Positions 29,578 to 37,123 of a stretch of 64,000 nucleotides of DNA are shown here, piece after piece. The notes under the pieces were generated by a model. The model was not told the DNA's origin. It did not search any database and worked only from the letters and a program-made list of their open reading frames with translations. The stretch spans positions 1 through 64,000 of the forward strand of contig CASPAC010000002.1 of assembly GCA_949419965.1 (NCBI GenBank), read 5' to 3'. How positions within the stretch are numbered: position 1 is the first letter of the stretch; each line of letters starts with the position of its first letter. The translations under genes and the position numbers were made by a program. The DNA comes from Bacteroidales bacterium. Its GTDB lineage: Bacteria; Bacteroidota; Bacteroidia; Bacteroidales; Rikenellaceae.

Positions 29578-31413
29578 ATGAAACGATTTTGCGCCACCTT
29601 GTTGTTGTCGATGTGGGTTCTTTGCGGCCTCGCTGCCGAAAAGTCCGCCGTCATCGTCAGCATCAACGGCTCCAAATACTACATCCATACCGTCCAGGCC
29701 GGCGACACGCTTTTCGGCCTGGCCAAGACCTACGAGGTCGCCGAGCAGGCCATCCTGCAAAGCAATCCGGCCGTCGCACAGGGTTTGCAGGCCGGTTCCA
29801 CGCTCAAGATTCCTTTCGTTCCCGACGTCGTCGGGCGACCGTCCGAAAAGAGGCTTCGCAAAACGTTCGACACCCACCGCGTGGCCCAGGGCGAAACGCT
29901 CTACGCCATTTCGCGGCAGTACGAAATCCCCATCCCTACCATCATCGAGGACAACCCCTCGCTCGATCCCATCCGGCTCCGTCCCGGCGAGCGGATTCTG
30001 ATCCGCAAGAAGAAGATCGGTTCCGAGGACGAGGCCGGTTCGCGGGCCCGGTGGGAGGAGTACCGTTCGTCGCTCAACAGCGTCGCCGATCCGGGCGATG
30101 CCTACCACATCGTCACCGCCGGCGAAACGTTCTATTCGCTCGCCCGCCGGTTCGGTATCTCCGAGCAGGAGTTGTCGGAGCTCAACGGCGGACTCCGGGC
30201 CGCCGATCTCAAGGCCGGCGCCATGATCAAGGTCCCGCGCGAGACGGACGACGACGAATTCCCGCTCGACATTGCAGCCGAGGAGCTCGACACCGTCCGT
30301 TTCGAAGCTCCCGAAAAGATCAGGGAGTTCGAATTCCGCGCCCTGCGCCGCTCCGAGCCGCTCCGCATCTCCCTGTTGCTGCCCCTCTCCGTCGAGGGTA
30401 GCGGCGTCAACGAACGCTACCTCGAATTCTACCAGGGATTCCTGCTGGGACTCGACAGCGTCAAGCTCCGCTACGGTTATTCCATCGAGCTCACCCTTTT
30501 CAACACCGGGCGCAACAGCGAGAAGGTCGCCGAAATCGTCGACTCCGACGCTTTCGGACGCTCCGATCTGATCGTTGGTCCCGTCTACGAGGAGGGATTG
30601 GAGCCGGTCGTCTGGTTCGCCGAGCAGCAGCAGATTCCCGTCGTCTCGCCGTTGGCCCATATCGAGCGGACCAACAGCGACATCCTCTTCCAGCTCGCAC
30701 CCGATCCGGCCCGCAAGTACGAAAAGGCCGCCGATCTCTTCAACGGGGAGCGGCGCGTCACGCTCATCTACACCGAGAACACCGACACCGATTTCGAGGC
30801 CGAGATGCTCGCCCTGCTCGGCGACCATCCCTACCGCACCCATACCTATAAATATGAGCATCCCAACGACATCGCCCGGCGCGGCGGCCGCAGTGCGGCG
30901 GACCTCACGTCGTTGCTCAACAACGACGAAGACAACGTCATCATCGTCTTGGCCGACAACGAAATCGACGTCGACCGTGTCCTGGCGGCCATCGCTTCGG
31001 CCGACACCAGCATCACCGCACGCCGGAGCACCGCGCCGCGTTTCGTGGTCCTGGGCAACGCCCGTTGGAACCGCTACCACAACATCGACCGCACCATGTT
31101 CTTCAAGGACCGCGTGATTTTCTTCTCGACCTACCACGCCAAGCGCGATTCCGAGGTCGTACGGGCCTTCGACGGCGCCTACATCCGCGCTTTCAACGCG
31201 CTGCCTTCGCTCTATTCCTACCGCGGATTCGACACGGCCATGATCTTCGCCCCGGCCATGTACAACGACATCGAGTACGACATGGAGGGCCGGCGTTACC
31301 TGCCGTTGCAGACTTCCTACGTCTTCCGGCAGGAGGGCGAGAGCCGCAACCACACCAACCGCAACTGGACCCGGGTCAACTACCAGCCCGACTTCACCAT
31401 AACCATCGAATAG
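29578..31413 (+). CDS. LysM protein with periplasmic-binding-protein type 1 domain
   Basis: A 611-aa exported protein. After a signal peptide (residues 1-20) come three LysM modules: about 35-80 (YIHTVQAGDTLFGLAKTYEV), 95-142 (HRVAQGETLYAISRQYEI) and 174-220 (YHIVTAGETFYSLARRFGI). They are followed by a PBP1-fold domain (about 255-611; ISLLLPLS, GFLLGLDSV, DLIVGPVYEEGLEPVV, IPVVSPLAH). LysM binds peptidoglycan; PBP1 domains bind small ligands or, as in E. coli LpoA, activate a wall synthase. The gene is 3 bases after the exonuclease and 5 before rex. A cell-wall regulatory role is inferred. Confidence 0.85.
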   Translation: MKRFCATLLLSMWVLCGLAAEKSAVIVSINGSKYYIHTVQAGDTLFGLAKTYEVAEQAILQSNPAVAQGLQAGSTLKIPFVPDVVGRPSEKRLRKTFDTHRVAQGETLYAISRQYEIPIPTIIEDNPSLDPIRLRPGERILIRKKKIGSEDEAGSRARWEEYRSSLNSVADPGDAYHIVTAGETFYSLARRFGISEQELSELNGGLRAADLKAGAMIKVPRETDDDEFPLDIAAEELDTVRFEAPEKIREFEFRALRRSEPLRISLLLPLSVEGSGVNERYLEFYQGFLLGLDSVKLRYGYSIELTLFNTGRNSEKVAEIVDSDAFGRSDLIVGPVYEEGLEPVVWFAEQQQIPVVSPLAHIERTNSDILFQLAPDPARKYEKAADLFNGERRVTLIYTENTDTDFEAEMLALLGDHPYRTHTYKYEHPNDIARRGGRSAADLTSLLNNDEDNVIIVLADNEIDVDRVLAAIASADTSITARRSTAPRFVVLGNARWNRYHNIDRTMFFKDRVIFFSTYHAKRDSEVVRAFDGAYIRAFNALPSLYSYRGFDTAMIFAPAMYNDIEYDMEGRRYLPLQTSYVFRQEGESRNHTNRNWTRVNYQPDFTITIE

Positions 31414-31418
31414 CCGCC

Positions 31419-32066
31419 ATGGGAGCTTTGACCAACGGAATTCCCGAAAAAACCATCGAGCGTCTGAGCGAGTACCGCCGTACGCTGCTCGCCAGCCACC
31501 GCCAGGGCATCACCCACATCTTCTCGCACGTGCTGGCCGGTATCCACGGCATCACGGCCGTACAGGTGCGCCGCGACCTGATGCTGATCGGTTTTTCGAG
31601 CGACACCAAAAAGGGCTACGACGTGCAGGTGCTCATCGAGTACATCAGCAAGATTCTCGACAGCCCCGCTCCCATGAACATCGCCGTGCTCGGCATGGGC
31701 CACCTGGGCCAGGCCATCACCAAATACTTCAACGGCAAAGGCTTGAATCTCAAGATCACCGCTGCGTTCGACGTCGATCCCAAGAAGGTGGGCCGCACCA
31801 TCGACGGCATTCCCTGCTACCACATGAACACGTTCGAGGATATGGTGGAGGACCGCGATATTTCGATCGTCATCGTCTCGTCGCCCACCAAGGTGGCTCC
31901 CGAGCTGGTCGTGCCGATCATCAACGCCGGCATCAAAGGGGTTCTGAACTTCACGTCCACACCGCTCAACTTCCCGCAGGGCATCGTCGTCGAGAATTAC
32001 GACATCACCACGCTGCTCGAAAAGGTCGCTTACTTCGTCAAGGAGAACGACGCTTCCAATCCGTAG
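31419..32066 (+). CDS. rex: Redox-sensing transcriptional repressor Rex
   Basis: A 215-aa repressor that binds DNA when the NADH/NAD ratio is low and releases it when NADH rises. The winged-helix part (about 1-75) has PEKTIERLSEYRR and ITAVQVRRDLMLIG; the Rossmann domain has the NADH loop GMGHLG (92-97), AAFDVDPKKVGRTIDGIP and GVLNFTSTPLNFP. The start at 31419 lies 5 bases after the LysM protein stop. It is co-transcribed with metabolic and wall genes; no Rex operator (TTGTGA palindrome) was found in the window. Confidence 0.93.
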   Translation: MGALTNGIPEKTIERLSEYRRTLLASHRQGITHIFSHVLAGIHGITAVQVRRDLMLIGFSSDTKKGYDVQVLIEYISKILDSPAPMNIAVLGMGHLGQAITKYFNGKGLNLKITAAFDVDPKKVGRTIDGIPCYHMNTFEDMVEDRDISIVIVSSPTKVAPELVVPIINAGIKGVLNFTSTPLNFPQGIVVENYDITTLLEKVAYFVKENDASNP

Positions 32067-32070
32067 TGCC

Positions 32071-32634
32071 ATGCGCCTTTTCAGAGGTTTCGCTGCGCTC
32101 CCCGCGTTCCGGCATGCCGTCGTCACGATCGGTTCGTTCGACGGGGTCCATCTCGGCCACCGCGCTTTGATCGGGCGCCTCGTCGCCGAGGCCCGGGCAG
32201 TTGGCGGAGAAAGCGTCGTCCTCACGTTCGAGCCGCATCCGCGCGTTATCTTGGGAGACAGCGACGGACTGCGCATTCTCACTCCGCTCGACCGAAAGGC
32301 TGCGTTGCTGGAACAGCTCGGGGTCGATGTCCTCATCGTCATTCCGTTCGACCGCGCATTCAGCGCCTTGTCGGGCCGCGAGTTCATCCGGCAGCATATC
32401 TGCCAGACGATCGGCGCCGAAACCATCGTCGTCGGTTACAACCACCGCTTCGGCCATGACCGGCTCGACGCCGACGGTGTCGAGACTCTCGGTGTGCTGC
32501 GCGTCGTGCGGGTCGGCGAGTGTCTCGTCGACGGCCGGCACGTCAGCTCCACCGTCATCCGCCGCCTGCTCGACGAGGGCAGGGTAGAGGAGGCCGAACG
32601 GTTGCTGGGACACAGCGCGGAAATCCATAGTTAG
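32071..32634 (+). CDS. FAD synthetase domain protein lacking the riboflavin kinase half
   Basis: A 187-aa protein equal to the N-terminal FMN-adenylyltransferase domain of RibF: GSFDGVHLGH (21-30) is the nucleotidyltransferase signature, followed by LTFEPHPR, LTPLDRKAALLEQLGVD, VGYNHRFGHDR and VSSTVIRRLLDEG. Normal bifunctional RibF runs on for about 120 residues with a riboflavin kinase domain. Here the frame stops after LLGHSAEIHS and only 90 bases remain before the next gene, so the kinase is absent rather than frameshifted. It should make FAD from FMN; FMN must come from a kinase encoded elsewhere. Confidence 0.85.
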   Translation: MRLFRGFAALPAFRHAVVTIGSFDGVHLGHRALIGRLVAEARAVGGESVVLTFEPHPRVILGDSDGLRILTPLDRKAALLEQLGVDVLIVIPFDRAFSALSGREFIRQHICQTIGAETIVVGYNHRFGHDRLDADGVETLGVLRVVRVGECLVDGRHVSSTVIRRLLDEGRVEEAERLLGHSAEIHS

Positions 32635-32724
32635 TTGTTCCGAACTTCCGTCTCCGCCCCAATGTCCCTGCATCCCGGAAAACGAATCGCTCCATTCCGA
32701 ATTTATTGTCAAGAACCGATAACC

Positions 32725-33132
32725 ATGCTTTCCTACGATTGTAAAATACGCGTGTGGTACAAGCACACCGACCAGATGGGCATCTGCCACCATTCCAACT
32801 ACATCTGTTACTACGAAGCCGCCCGCAGCGAGTGGATGCGGGCCTTGGGGCTGCCTTTCTCCGAGGTCGAGCGCCGCGGCATCATGATGCCCATCCTCGA
32901 GGTGCAGTCCAAATACCTGCGGCCGGCCCGCTACGACGAGTTGCTGACGGTCCGCATCGCCCTCAAGGAGTTGCCCGCGGCACGCATCACGTTCCATTAC
33001 GAAATCCGCAATGAGCAGGGCGATATGCTCAATACCGGCATGACGCAGCTGGGCTTCATCCACAGCGACACGCGGCGCCCCTGCCGTTGTCCCGAATGGT
33101 TCCTCGCGCTGCTCCAGGAGAAAGCCGAATAG
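32725..33132 (+). CDS. YbgC-like acyl-CoA thioesterase (hotdog fold)
   Basis: A 135-aa thioesterase of the 4HBT/YbgC group. The motif WYKHTDQMGICHHSNYICYYEAARSEW carries the catalytic Asp and the conserved HxNY; later segments (YDELLTVRIALKEL, ARITFHYEIRN) are typical of the hotdog fold. The start at 32725 is chosen because the family begins just before the catalytic motif. It is the last gene of the long plus-strand operon, 90 bases after the FAD synthetase-like gene, and is followed by a terminator. The natural acyl substrate is unknown. Confidence 0.88.
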   Translation: MLSYDCKIRVWYKHTDQMGICHHSNYICYYEAARSEWMRALGLPFSEVERRGIMMPILEVQSKYLRPARYDELLTVRIALKELPAARITFHYEIRNEQGDMLNTGMTQLGFIHSDTRRPCRCPEWFLALLQEKAE

Positions 33133-33151
33133 CGCCCGTTTCTCGCAAAGC

Positions 33152-33186
33152 AATCCGCACCGCGTCCCGATCGCACGGTGCGGATT
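33152..33186 (+). terminator. Terminator of the dnaN-thioesterase operon
   Basis: 11-bp perfect stem (33152-33162, 33176-33186), 13-base loop, 20 bases after the last stop. Confidence 0.7.
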
Positions 33187-33297
33187 ATTGTTTCGCCCGA
33201 CTCCATATCGAGCCCGCCGGCAGCTGAATCCGAGCCCGCCTTGCAACAGACATCGCAAAAGATATAACTCCGCCGGCCCGGCTACACCCCATAAAAA

Positions 33298-33322
33298 AAC
33301 CGCATGTCGATCACATGCGGTT
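33298..33322 (-). terminator. htpG terminator
   Basis: 10-bp perfect stem AACCGCATGT (33298-33307) with complement (33313-33322), 5-base loop. The A-run at 33293-33299 gives a T-run on the minus strand. Confidence 0.85.
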
Positions 33323-33369
33323 CCTCTTAATAATTACGATGTCCCGGTATCCGGGCGCCCGTCGGCATT

Positions 33370-35430
33370 CTATTTTTCGATCAGCGAGATCGACCGCTGG
33401 ATAAAATCCGTCAGGTTCTTGCCTTTCAGCATGCCGTTGGTCAGCAGCGCCAGGTCGATGATCTGCCGCACCAGCCGGTTGCCGCCGCCGATCTCCTTGA
33501 GACGTTCGTTGCGTTCGTCGCGCAGGGTCACCACCTTCTTCGACAGCTCCTCGCGCATCGATTTCTCCTCGGCCGTCAGGTCTTCCTCTTTCTTGTCCTT
33601 GACCGCTTCGTCGAAACGCTTCTCCTCGCTCACAGCCGCATCGATCTTCTTCGTGATGCTCTTCAGCTTGTCGCCGTAGGCCTTCTCGACGTCCGACAGA
33701 ATGTCGATAACGATCGGGTGGTTGGCGTTCACCGCAATGGTGAAGTTGTCGGGCATCTGGCCGTAGAACTGGCTCATGCCTCCGCCGCCCATCTGCGCCA
33801 TCTCCTTCATGCGGCGCATGAATTCGTTCTGCGTGATGACCACGGGCGCCTCGTCGGGCGACATCGCTTCGAACGAGATCTGATAGCGGATCTTCTCGTC
33901 GGCCGGCATCTGGCTCTCGAACACCGGCGTCAGAATCTCCTGCTGGGCTTCGGTCAGGGACATCTTAAGTTGTTCGTCCTTCTGAATGAGCTTGTCCGCC
34001 ACATCGCTGTCCACGCGCACGAAACGCGTACCTTGGTTCTTCGATTCGTACCAGTTGATGTAGTGGTTGTCAAGCTGGCCGTTCATCTCCAGCACATCGT
34101 AGCCCTTGGCCTTGGCAGCTTCCAGGAACGTGTGCTTCTCCACCGGATCGTCCACATAGAGCAGCACCAGCGTTTTGTTCTTGTCCGTCTGCTGCTCCTT
34201 CACCATTTCGGCATACTCCTTCGGCGTGAAGTATTTGCCGTCCACGTTCTTCCACAGCATGAAATCCGTGGCTTTCTCCGCAAATTTCTCGTCGGTCAGA
34301 ATACCGTACTGGATGAAAATCTTCAGATCGTCCCACTTCGCTTCGTAGTCGGCGCGCATCGTCGTGAAGAGCTCCTGCAGCCGGTCCGCCACCTTGCGGG
34401 TGATGTAGCTCGAAATCTTCTTCACGTTGCTGTCGCTCTGCAGGTAGCTGCGCGAGACGTTCAGCGGAATGTCCGGCGAGTCGATCACGCCGTGCAGCAG
34501 CGTCAGATACTCCGGCACGATGCCCTCCACCTGGTCGGTCACGAACACCTGGTTGGAGTAGAGTTGTATCTTGTTCTTCTGTATCTCGAAATTGTTGCGG
34601 ATCTTCGGGAAGTAGAGGATGCCCGTCAGATGGAACGGATAGTCGATGTTCAGATGGATGTAGAACAGCGGATCGTCGCTCATGGGGAAGAGTTCGCGGT
34701 AGAATTCCTTGTATTGTTCCTCCGTGATCTCCGTCGGTTTGCGCGTCCAGAGCGGTTCGATGTTGTTGATTACGTTGTCCTTGTCCGTATCGACATATTT
34801 GCCGTCTTTCCACTCCTTGACCTTGCCCGAAACGATGGGTACCGGCAGGAAGCGGCAATATTTCTTCAGCAGGTCGTCGATTTTCGACTGCTCGGCATAC
34901 TCCTGCGCATCTTCCGAAAGATGCAGCACGATCGTCGTGCCGCGGTCGCGTTGTTCGGCGAGTTCTTCCATCTCGAATTCGGGCGTTCCCGTGCAGCTCC
35001 AATGCACCGCCTTGGCGCCCTCCTTGTAGGACTGCGTGTAGATCTCCACCTTGTCCGCCACCATGAACGACGAGTAGAATCCCAGTCCGAAGTGGCCGAT
35101 GATCGCCTGGTTCTGATACTTGGCCATGAACTCCTCGGCACCCGAAAAGGCGATCTGGTTGATGTACTTGTCCACTTCTTCGGCCGTCATGCCTATTCCG
35201 CGGTCGGTCACCGTCAGCGTCTTCTTCGCCGGATCGACCGTCACGCGCACCGACACATCGCCCAGCTCGCCCTTCACTTCGCCGATGGACGAAAGGGTCT
35301 TCAGCTTCTGCGTCGCATCCACTGCATTGGAAATCAGCTCGCGCAGGAAGATTTCATGATCCGAATAGAGAAATTTCTTGATTACCGGAAAGATGTTTTC
35401 CGTCGTAACTCCGATTTTGCCGTTTTTCAT
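33370..35430 (-). CDS. htpG: HSP90-family chaperone HtpG
   Basis: A 686-aa ATP-dependent chaperone. The start at 35430 (MKNGKIGVTTENIFPVIKKF) is the normal N terminus; the frame remains open for 71 more codons upstream but that part overlaps control sequences and has no similarity. GHKL ATPase motifs: ELISNAVDA, VTDRGIGMT and GHFGLGFYS; the middle domain (PEYLTLLHGVIDSPDIPLNVSR) and the C-terminal dimerisation domain follow. It is a single gene with its own terminator. The upstream region carries repeated TGTCAGA half-sites and a sigma-54-like element, described separately. Confidence 0.96.
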   Translation of the reverse strand: MKNGKIGVTTENIFPVIKKFLYSDHEIFLRELISNAVDATQKLKTLSSIGEVKGELGDVSVRVTVDPAKKTLTVTDRGIGMTAEEVDKYINQIAFSGAEEFMAKYQNQAIIGHFGLGFYSSFMVADKVEIYTQSYKEGAKAVHWSCTGTPEFEMEELAEQRDRGTTIVLHLSEDAQEYAEQSKIDDLLKKYCRFLPVPIVSGKVKEWKDGKYVDTDKDNVINNIEPLWTRKPTEITEEQYKEFYRELFPMSDDPLFYIHLNIDYPFHLTGILYFPKIRNNFEIQKNKIQLYSNQVFVTDQVEGIVPEYLTLLHGVIDSPDIPLNVSRSYLQSDSNVKKISSYITRKVADRLQELFTTMRADYEAKWDDLKIFIQYGILTDEKFAEKATDFMLWKNVDGKYFTPKEYAEMVKEQQTDKNKTLVLLYVDDPVEKHTFLEAAKAKGYDVLEMNGQLDNHYINWYESKNQGTRFVRVDSDVADKLIQKDEQLKMSLTEAQQEILTPVFESQMPADEKIRYQISFEAMSPDEAPVVITQNEFMRRMKEMAQMGGGGMSQFYGQMPDNFTIAVNANHPIVIDILSDVEKAYGDKLKSITKKIDAAVSEEKRFDEAVKDKKEEDLTAEEKSMREELSKKVVTLRDERNERLKEIGGGNRLVRQIIDLALLTNGMLKGKNLTDFIQRSISLIEK

Positions 35431-35557
35431 CTTGTCGCTCTTTTTCACGTTTCTTTCCCGTCCCGGCTCGGGCCCGGCCCCTTCTTCGGGTCTTTCGAAG
35501 GGCTCCGATCCGGTTCGTAGGGTCGGTTGTGTTATGGTTTTCTGTTTCCTCCTTTCG

Positions 35558-35574
35558 AACAAAGGGTGTGCCAG
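35558..35574 (-). promoter_or_regulatory. Sigma-54-like -24/-12 element upstream of htpG
   Basis: On the minus strand CTGGCACACCCTTTGTT fits the sigma-54 consensus YTGGCACGNNNNTTGCW at all but two fixed positions, including the invariant GG and correct spacing. The primary-sigma reading (CCCTTTG without TA) is worse. The leader to the ATG would be about 118 bases. Confidence 0.4.
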
Positions 35575-35583
35575 CCCCTTTGT

Positions 35584-35636
35584 TCTGACATTTTGGCAGT
35601 TCGCGTCTGACATCCCGTTCCGAATGACCTCTGCCA
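35584..35636 (-). repeat. Three direct TGTCAGA-type half-sites upstream of htpG
   Basis: TGTCAGA (minus strand) occurs at 35590-35584 and 35612-35606, and TGGCAGA at 35636-35630: three copies in the same orientation, 22 and 24 bases apart. The first overlaps a dyad, CTGCCAAAATGTCAG (35599-35585). They lie directly upstream of the sigma-54-like element, as expected for an activator or repressor of a heat-shock gene. Confidence 0.5.
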
Positions 35637-35647
35637 CACACAAAAAA

Positions 35648-35666
35648 GAGCCGGATTTTCCGGCTC
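35648..35666 (-). terminator. Terminator after the aldose-epimerase gene (distal)
   Basis: 8-bp perfect stem GAGCCGGA/TCCGGCTC with 3-base loop; an A6 run at 35642-35647 becomes a T-run on the minus strand. Confidence 0.7.
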
Positions 35667-35696
35667 GGCTTCAGTCGCTTCGACGCTCCATTCTAA

Positions 35697-35733
35697 AGAA
35701 AGGCCGCCGAACAAGCTGTCCGACGGCCTTTCT
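35697..35733 (-). terminator. Terminator after the aldose-epimerase gene (proximal)
   Basis: 10-bp stem AGAAAGGCCG/CGGCCTTTCT with a 17-base loop, 5 bases after the stop codon; tandem with the hairpin at 35648-35666. Confidence 0.6.
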
Positions 35734-35737
35734 TCGC

Positions 35738-36730
35738 TTATTTCGCATAGAGCCGGTACTTCGCCCGCCACTTGTCGCCCGGAGCGATCGACCGGAATCC
35801 CGCAGCAGCCGGATCGGCAGCGTTGGGCGCGTTCGTGGTCCACGACTGAGGCTCGGGACAGCAGTAGGGCACCTGGCCGCCGTTGTTCCAGATCGTCCAG
35901 TAGGTCGTCCGTTCGTCCACTTCATAGAACGTCCTCACCCCCGTCCGCAGGTTCTCCACCACGGCCCCGCGATAGGGCTTGCCGTCCACCTCAATCTCAC
36001 CCGCCGTAAAGCCGGCTTCGATCGCGTCGCAGCCCGTCACCCGAAGACCGCCGTCACGCAATTTGGCGAACTGCTCCGACAAGGGCAGCTTCCTGCCCGT
36101 CGGCAGGTTGCGTTCGTTGAGTTCAACCTGTTCCGCAACCGAAACCCGCATCGCATAGTCGGCATCTTCGCCGCCCGCAAAGGGGATGCGCATCGGCGTA
36201 TGGAAACCCACGCCCACCGGCATCGGCATGCGGCTGCGGTTGGCCAGCATCACCTCCTGCTCCAGCCCGCCGGCCGTCAGCCGGTAGGTGATCTTGCACT
36301 TGAATTCGTGCGGGAAATGCTTGTAGATCGCATCGTTGGCCGCATTCGAATAGTAGCGGCACTCGATCAGCACTTCGTCGTCCGTCTCCACGGCTTTCGA
36401 CACCGCGAAAGGCTCGCTTTTCAGAATGCCGTGGTGGTAGTTGTGCTCTTTCTCGATGGTAATGGGGTATTGATAGGTGCGCCCCTCGAACAGATAGCAC
36501 CCGTCCTCGATCCGGTTGGGCGGAAAGAGAATCGGCAGGCCGAACACCTGCGGCCGGCTCTTGAAAGTCTCCGTTTCATCGGCCGCCGGCGTGCGCAGAA
36601 TCTCCGCGCCCAGACGCGTATTGCACAGCCGCACCAGGTTGGCTCCCATCTCCGGCACCAGCAGCGCCGTATAGTCGCCCTTGCTGAACTCCACGGCCCG
36701 CAGACCGTAGAAATCGACACTCCGGATCAT
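35738..36730 (-). CDS. Aldose 1-epimerase (galactose mutarotase) family protein
   Basis: A 330-aa cytoplasmic protein without signal peptide, of the GalM-like fold, predicted to interconvert alpha and beta anomers of a sugar. Visible landmarks: PEMGANLVRL, FGLPILFPPNRIEDG, the His pair in NYHHGIL, GFHTPM, and a late acidic residue in CCPEPQSW that is a candidate catalytic base. It begins one base after the thioredoxin stop, so the two genes form an operon. The sugar is not determined. Confidence 0.87.
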   Translation of the reverse strand: MIRSVDFYGLRAVEFSKGDYTALLVPEMGANLVRLCNTRLGAEILRTPAADETETFKSRPQVFGLPILFPPNRIEDGCYLFEGRTYQYPITIEKEHNYHHGILKSEPFAVSKAVETDDEVLIECRYYSNAANDAIYKHFPHEFKCKITYRLTAGGLEQEVMLANRSRMPMPVGVGFHTPMRIPFAGGEDADYAMRVSVAEQVELNERNLPTGRKLPLSEQFAKLRDGGLRVTGCDAIEAGFTAGEIEVDGKPYRGAVVENLRTGVRTFYEVDERTTYWTIWNNGGQVPYCCPEPQSWTTNAPNAADPAAAGFRSIAPGDKWRAKYRLYAK

Positions 36731-36731
36731 C

Positions 36732-37046
36732 TTACAACAGCGCTGCGATCTTCTCCGCCAGGACGTTCTTCGATACGGCGCCGACCTGCTTGTCGACCAC
36801 CTCGCCGTTGCGGATGAAGAGGATGGTGGGGATGTTGCGTACGCCGTACTTCATGGCGATTTCGTCGTTGGCTTCCACGTCGCATTTGCCGATAACGACC
36901 TTGCCTTCGTATTCGGCGGCCAGTTCGTCGACGATCGGCGCGATCATGCGGCACGGGCCGCACCATTCGGCCCAGAAATCGATAACCACGGGCTTCTCCT
37001 GCGAGAGCAGTTCCTGCAAATTCTCCTTGCTGATTGCTAATGCCAT
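36732..37046 (-). CDS. trxA: Thioredoxin
   Basis: A 104-aa cytoplasmic thioredoxin with active site WCGPC (Cys29, Cys32), the buried Asp in VIDFWAEW, and the cis-Pro loop in VRNIPTILFIRNGE. No signal peptide. It maintains reduced thiols and donates electrons to reductases. It is directly followed by the aldose epimerase gene (one-base gap) and lies downstream of dnaE in the same direction with a 77-base gap. Confidence 0.96.
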   Translation of the reverse strand: MALAISKENLQELLSQEKPVVIDFWAEWCGPCRMIAPIVDELAAEYEGKVVIGKCDVEANDEIAMKYGVRNIPTILFIRNGEVVDKQVGAVSKNVLAEKIAALL

Positions 37047-37123
37047 AATTTTGTGTTTTTTAGGTTATTTTATATCAAGTTTCGCTTCATTCGTCCCGAT
37101 GCGGCGCTCCCGGTGGAAGCGCA

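Noticed and set aside
28786..31353. 855-codon minus-strand frame across exonuclease and LysM genes
   Set aside because: Low-complexity Val/Asp/Glu-rich translation typical of antisense GC-rich DNA.
33133..33369. Small gene between thioesterase and htpG
   Set aside because: The stretch is taken up by two opposing terminators; no frame with protein-like composition.
35431..35643. N-terminal extension of HtpG from an upstream ATG
   Set aside because: Family N terminus begins at 35430 and the stretch holds the control elements.
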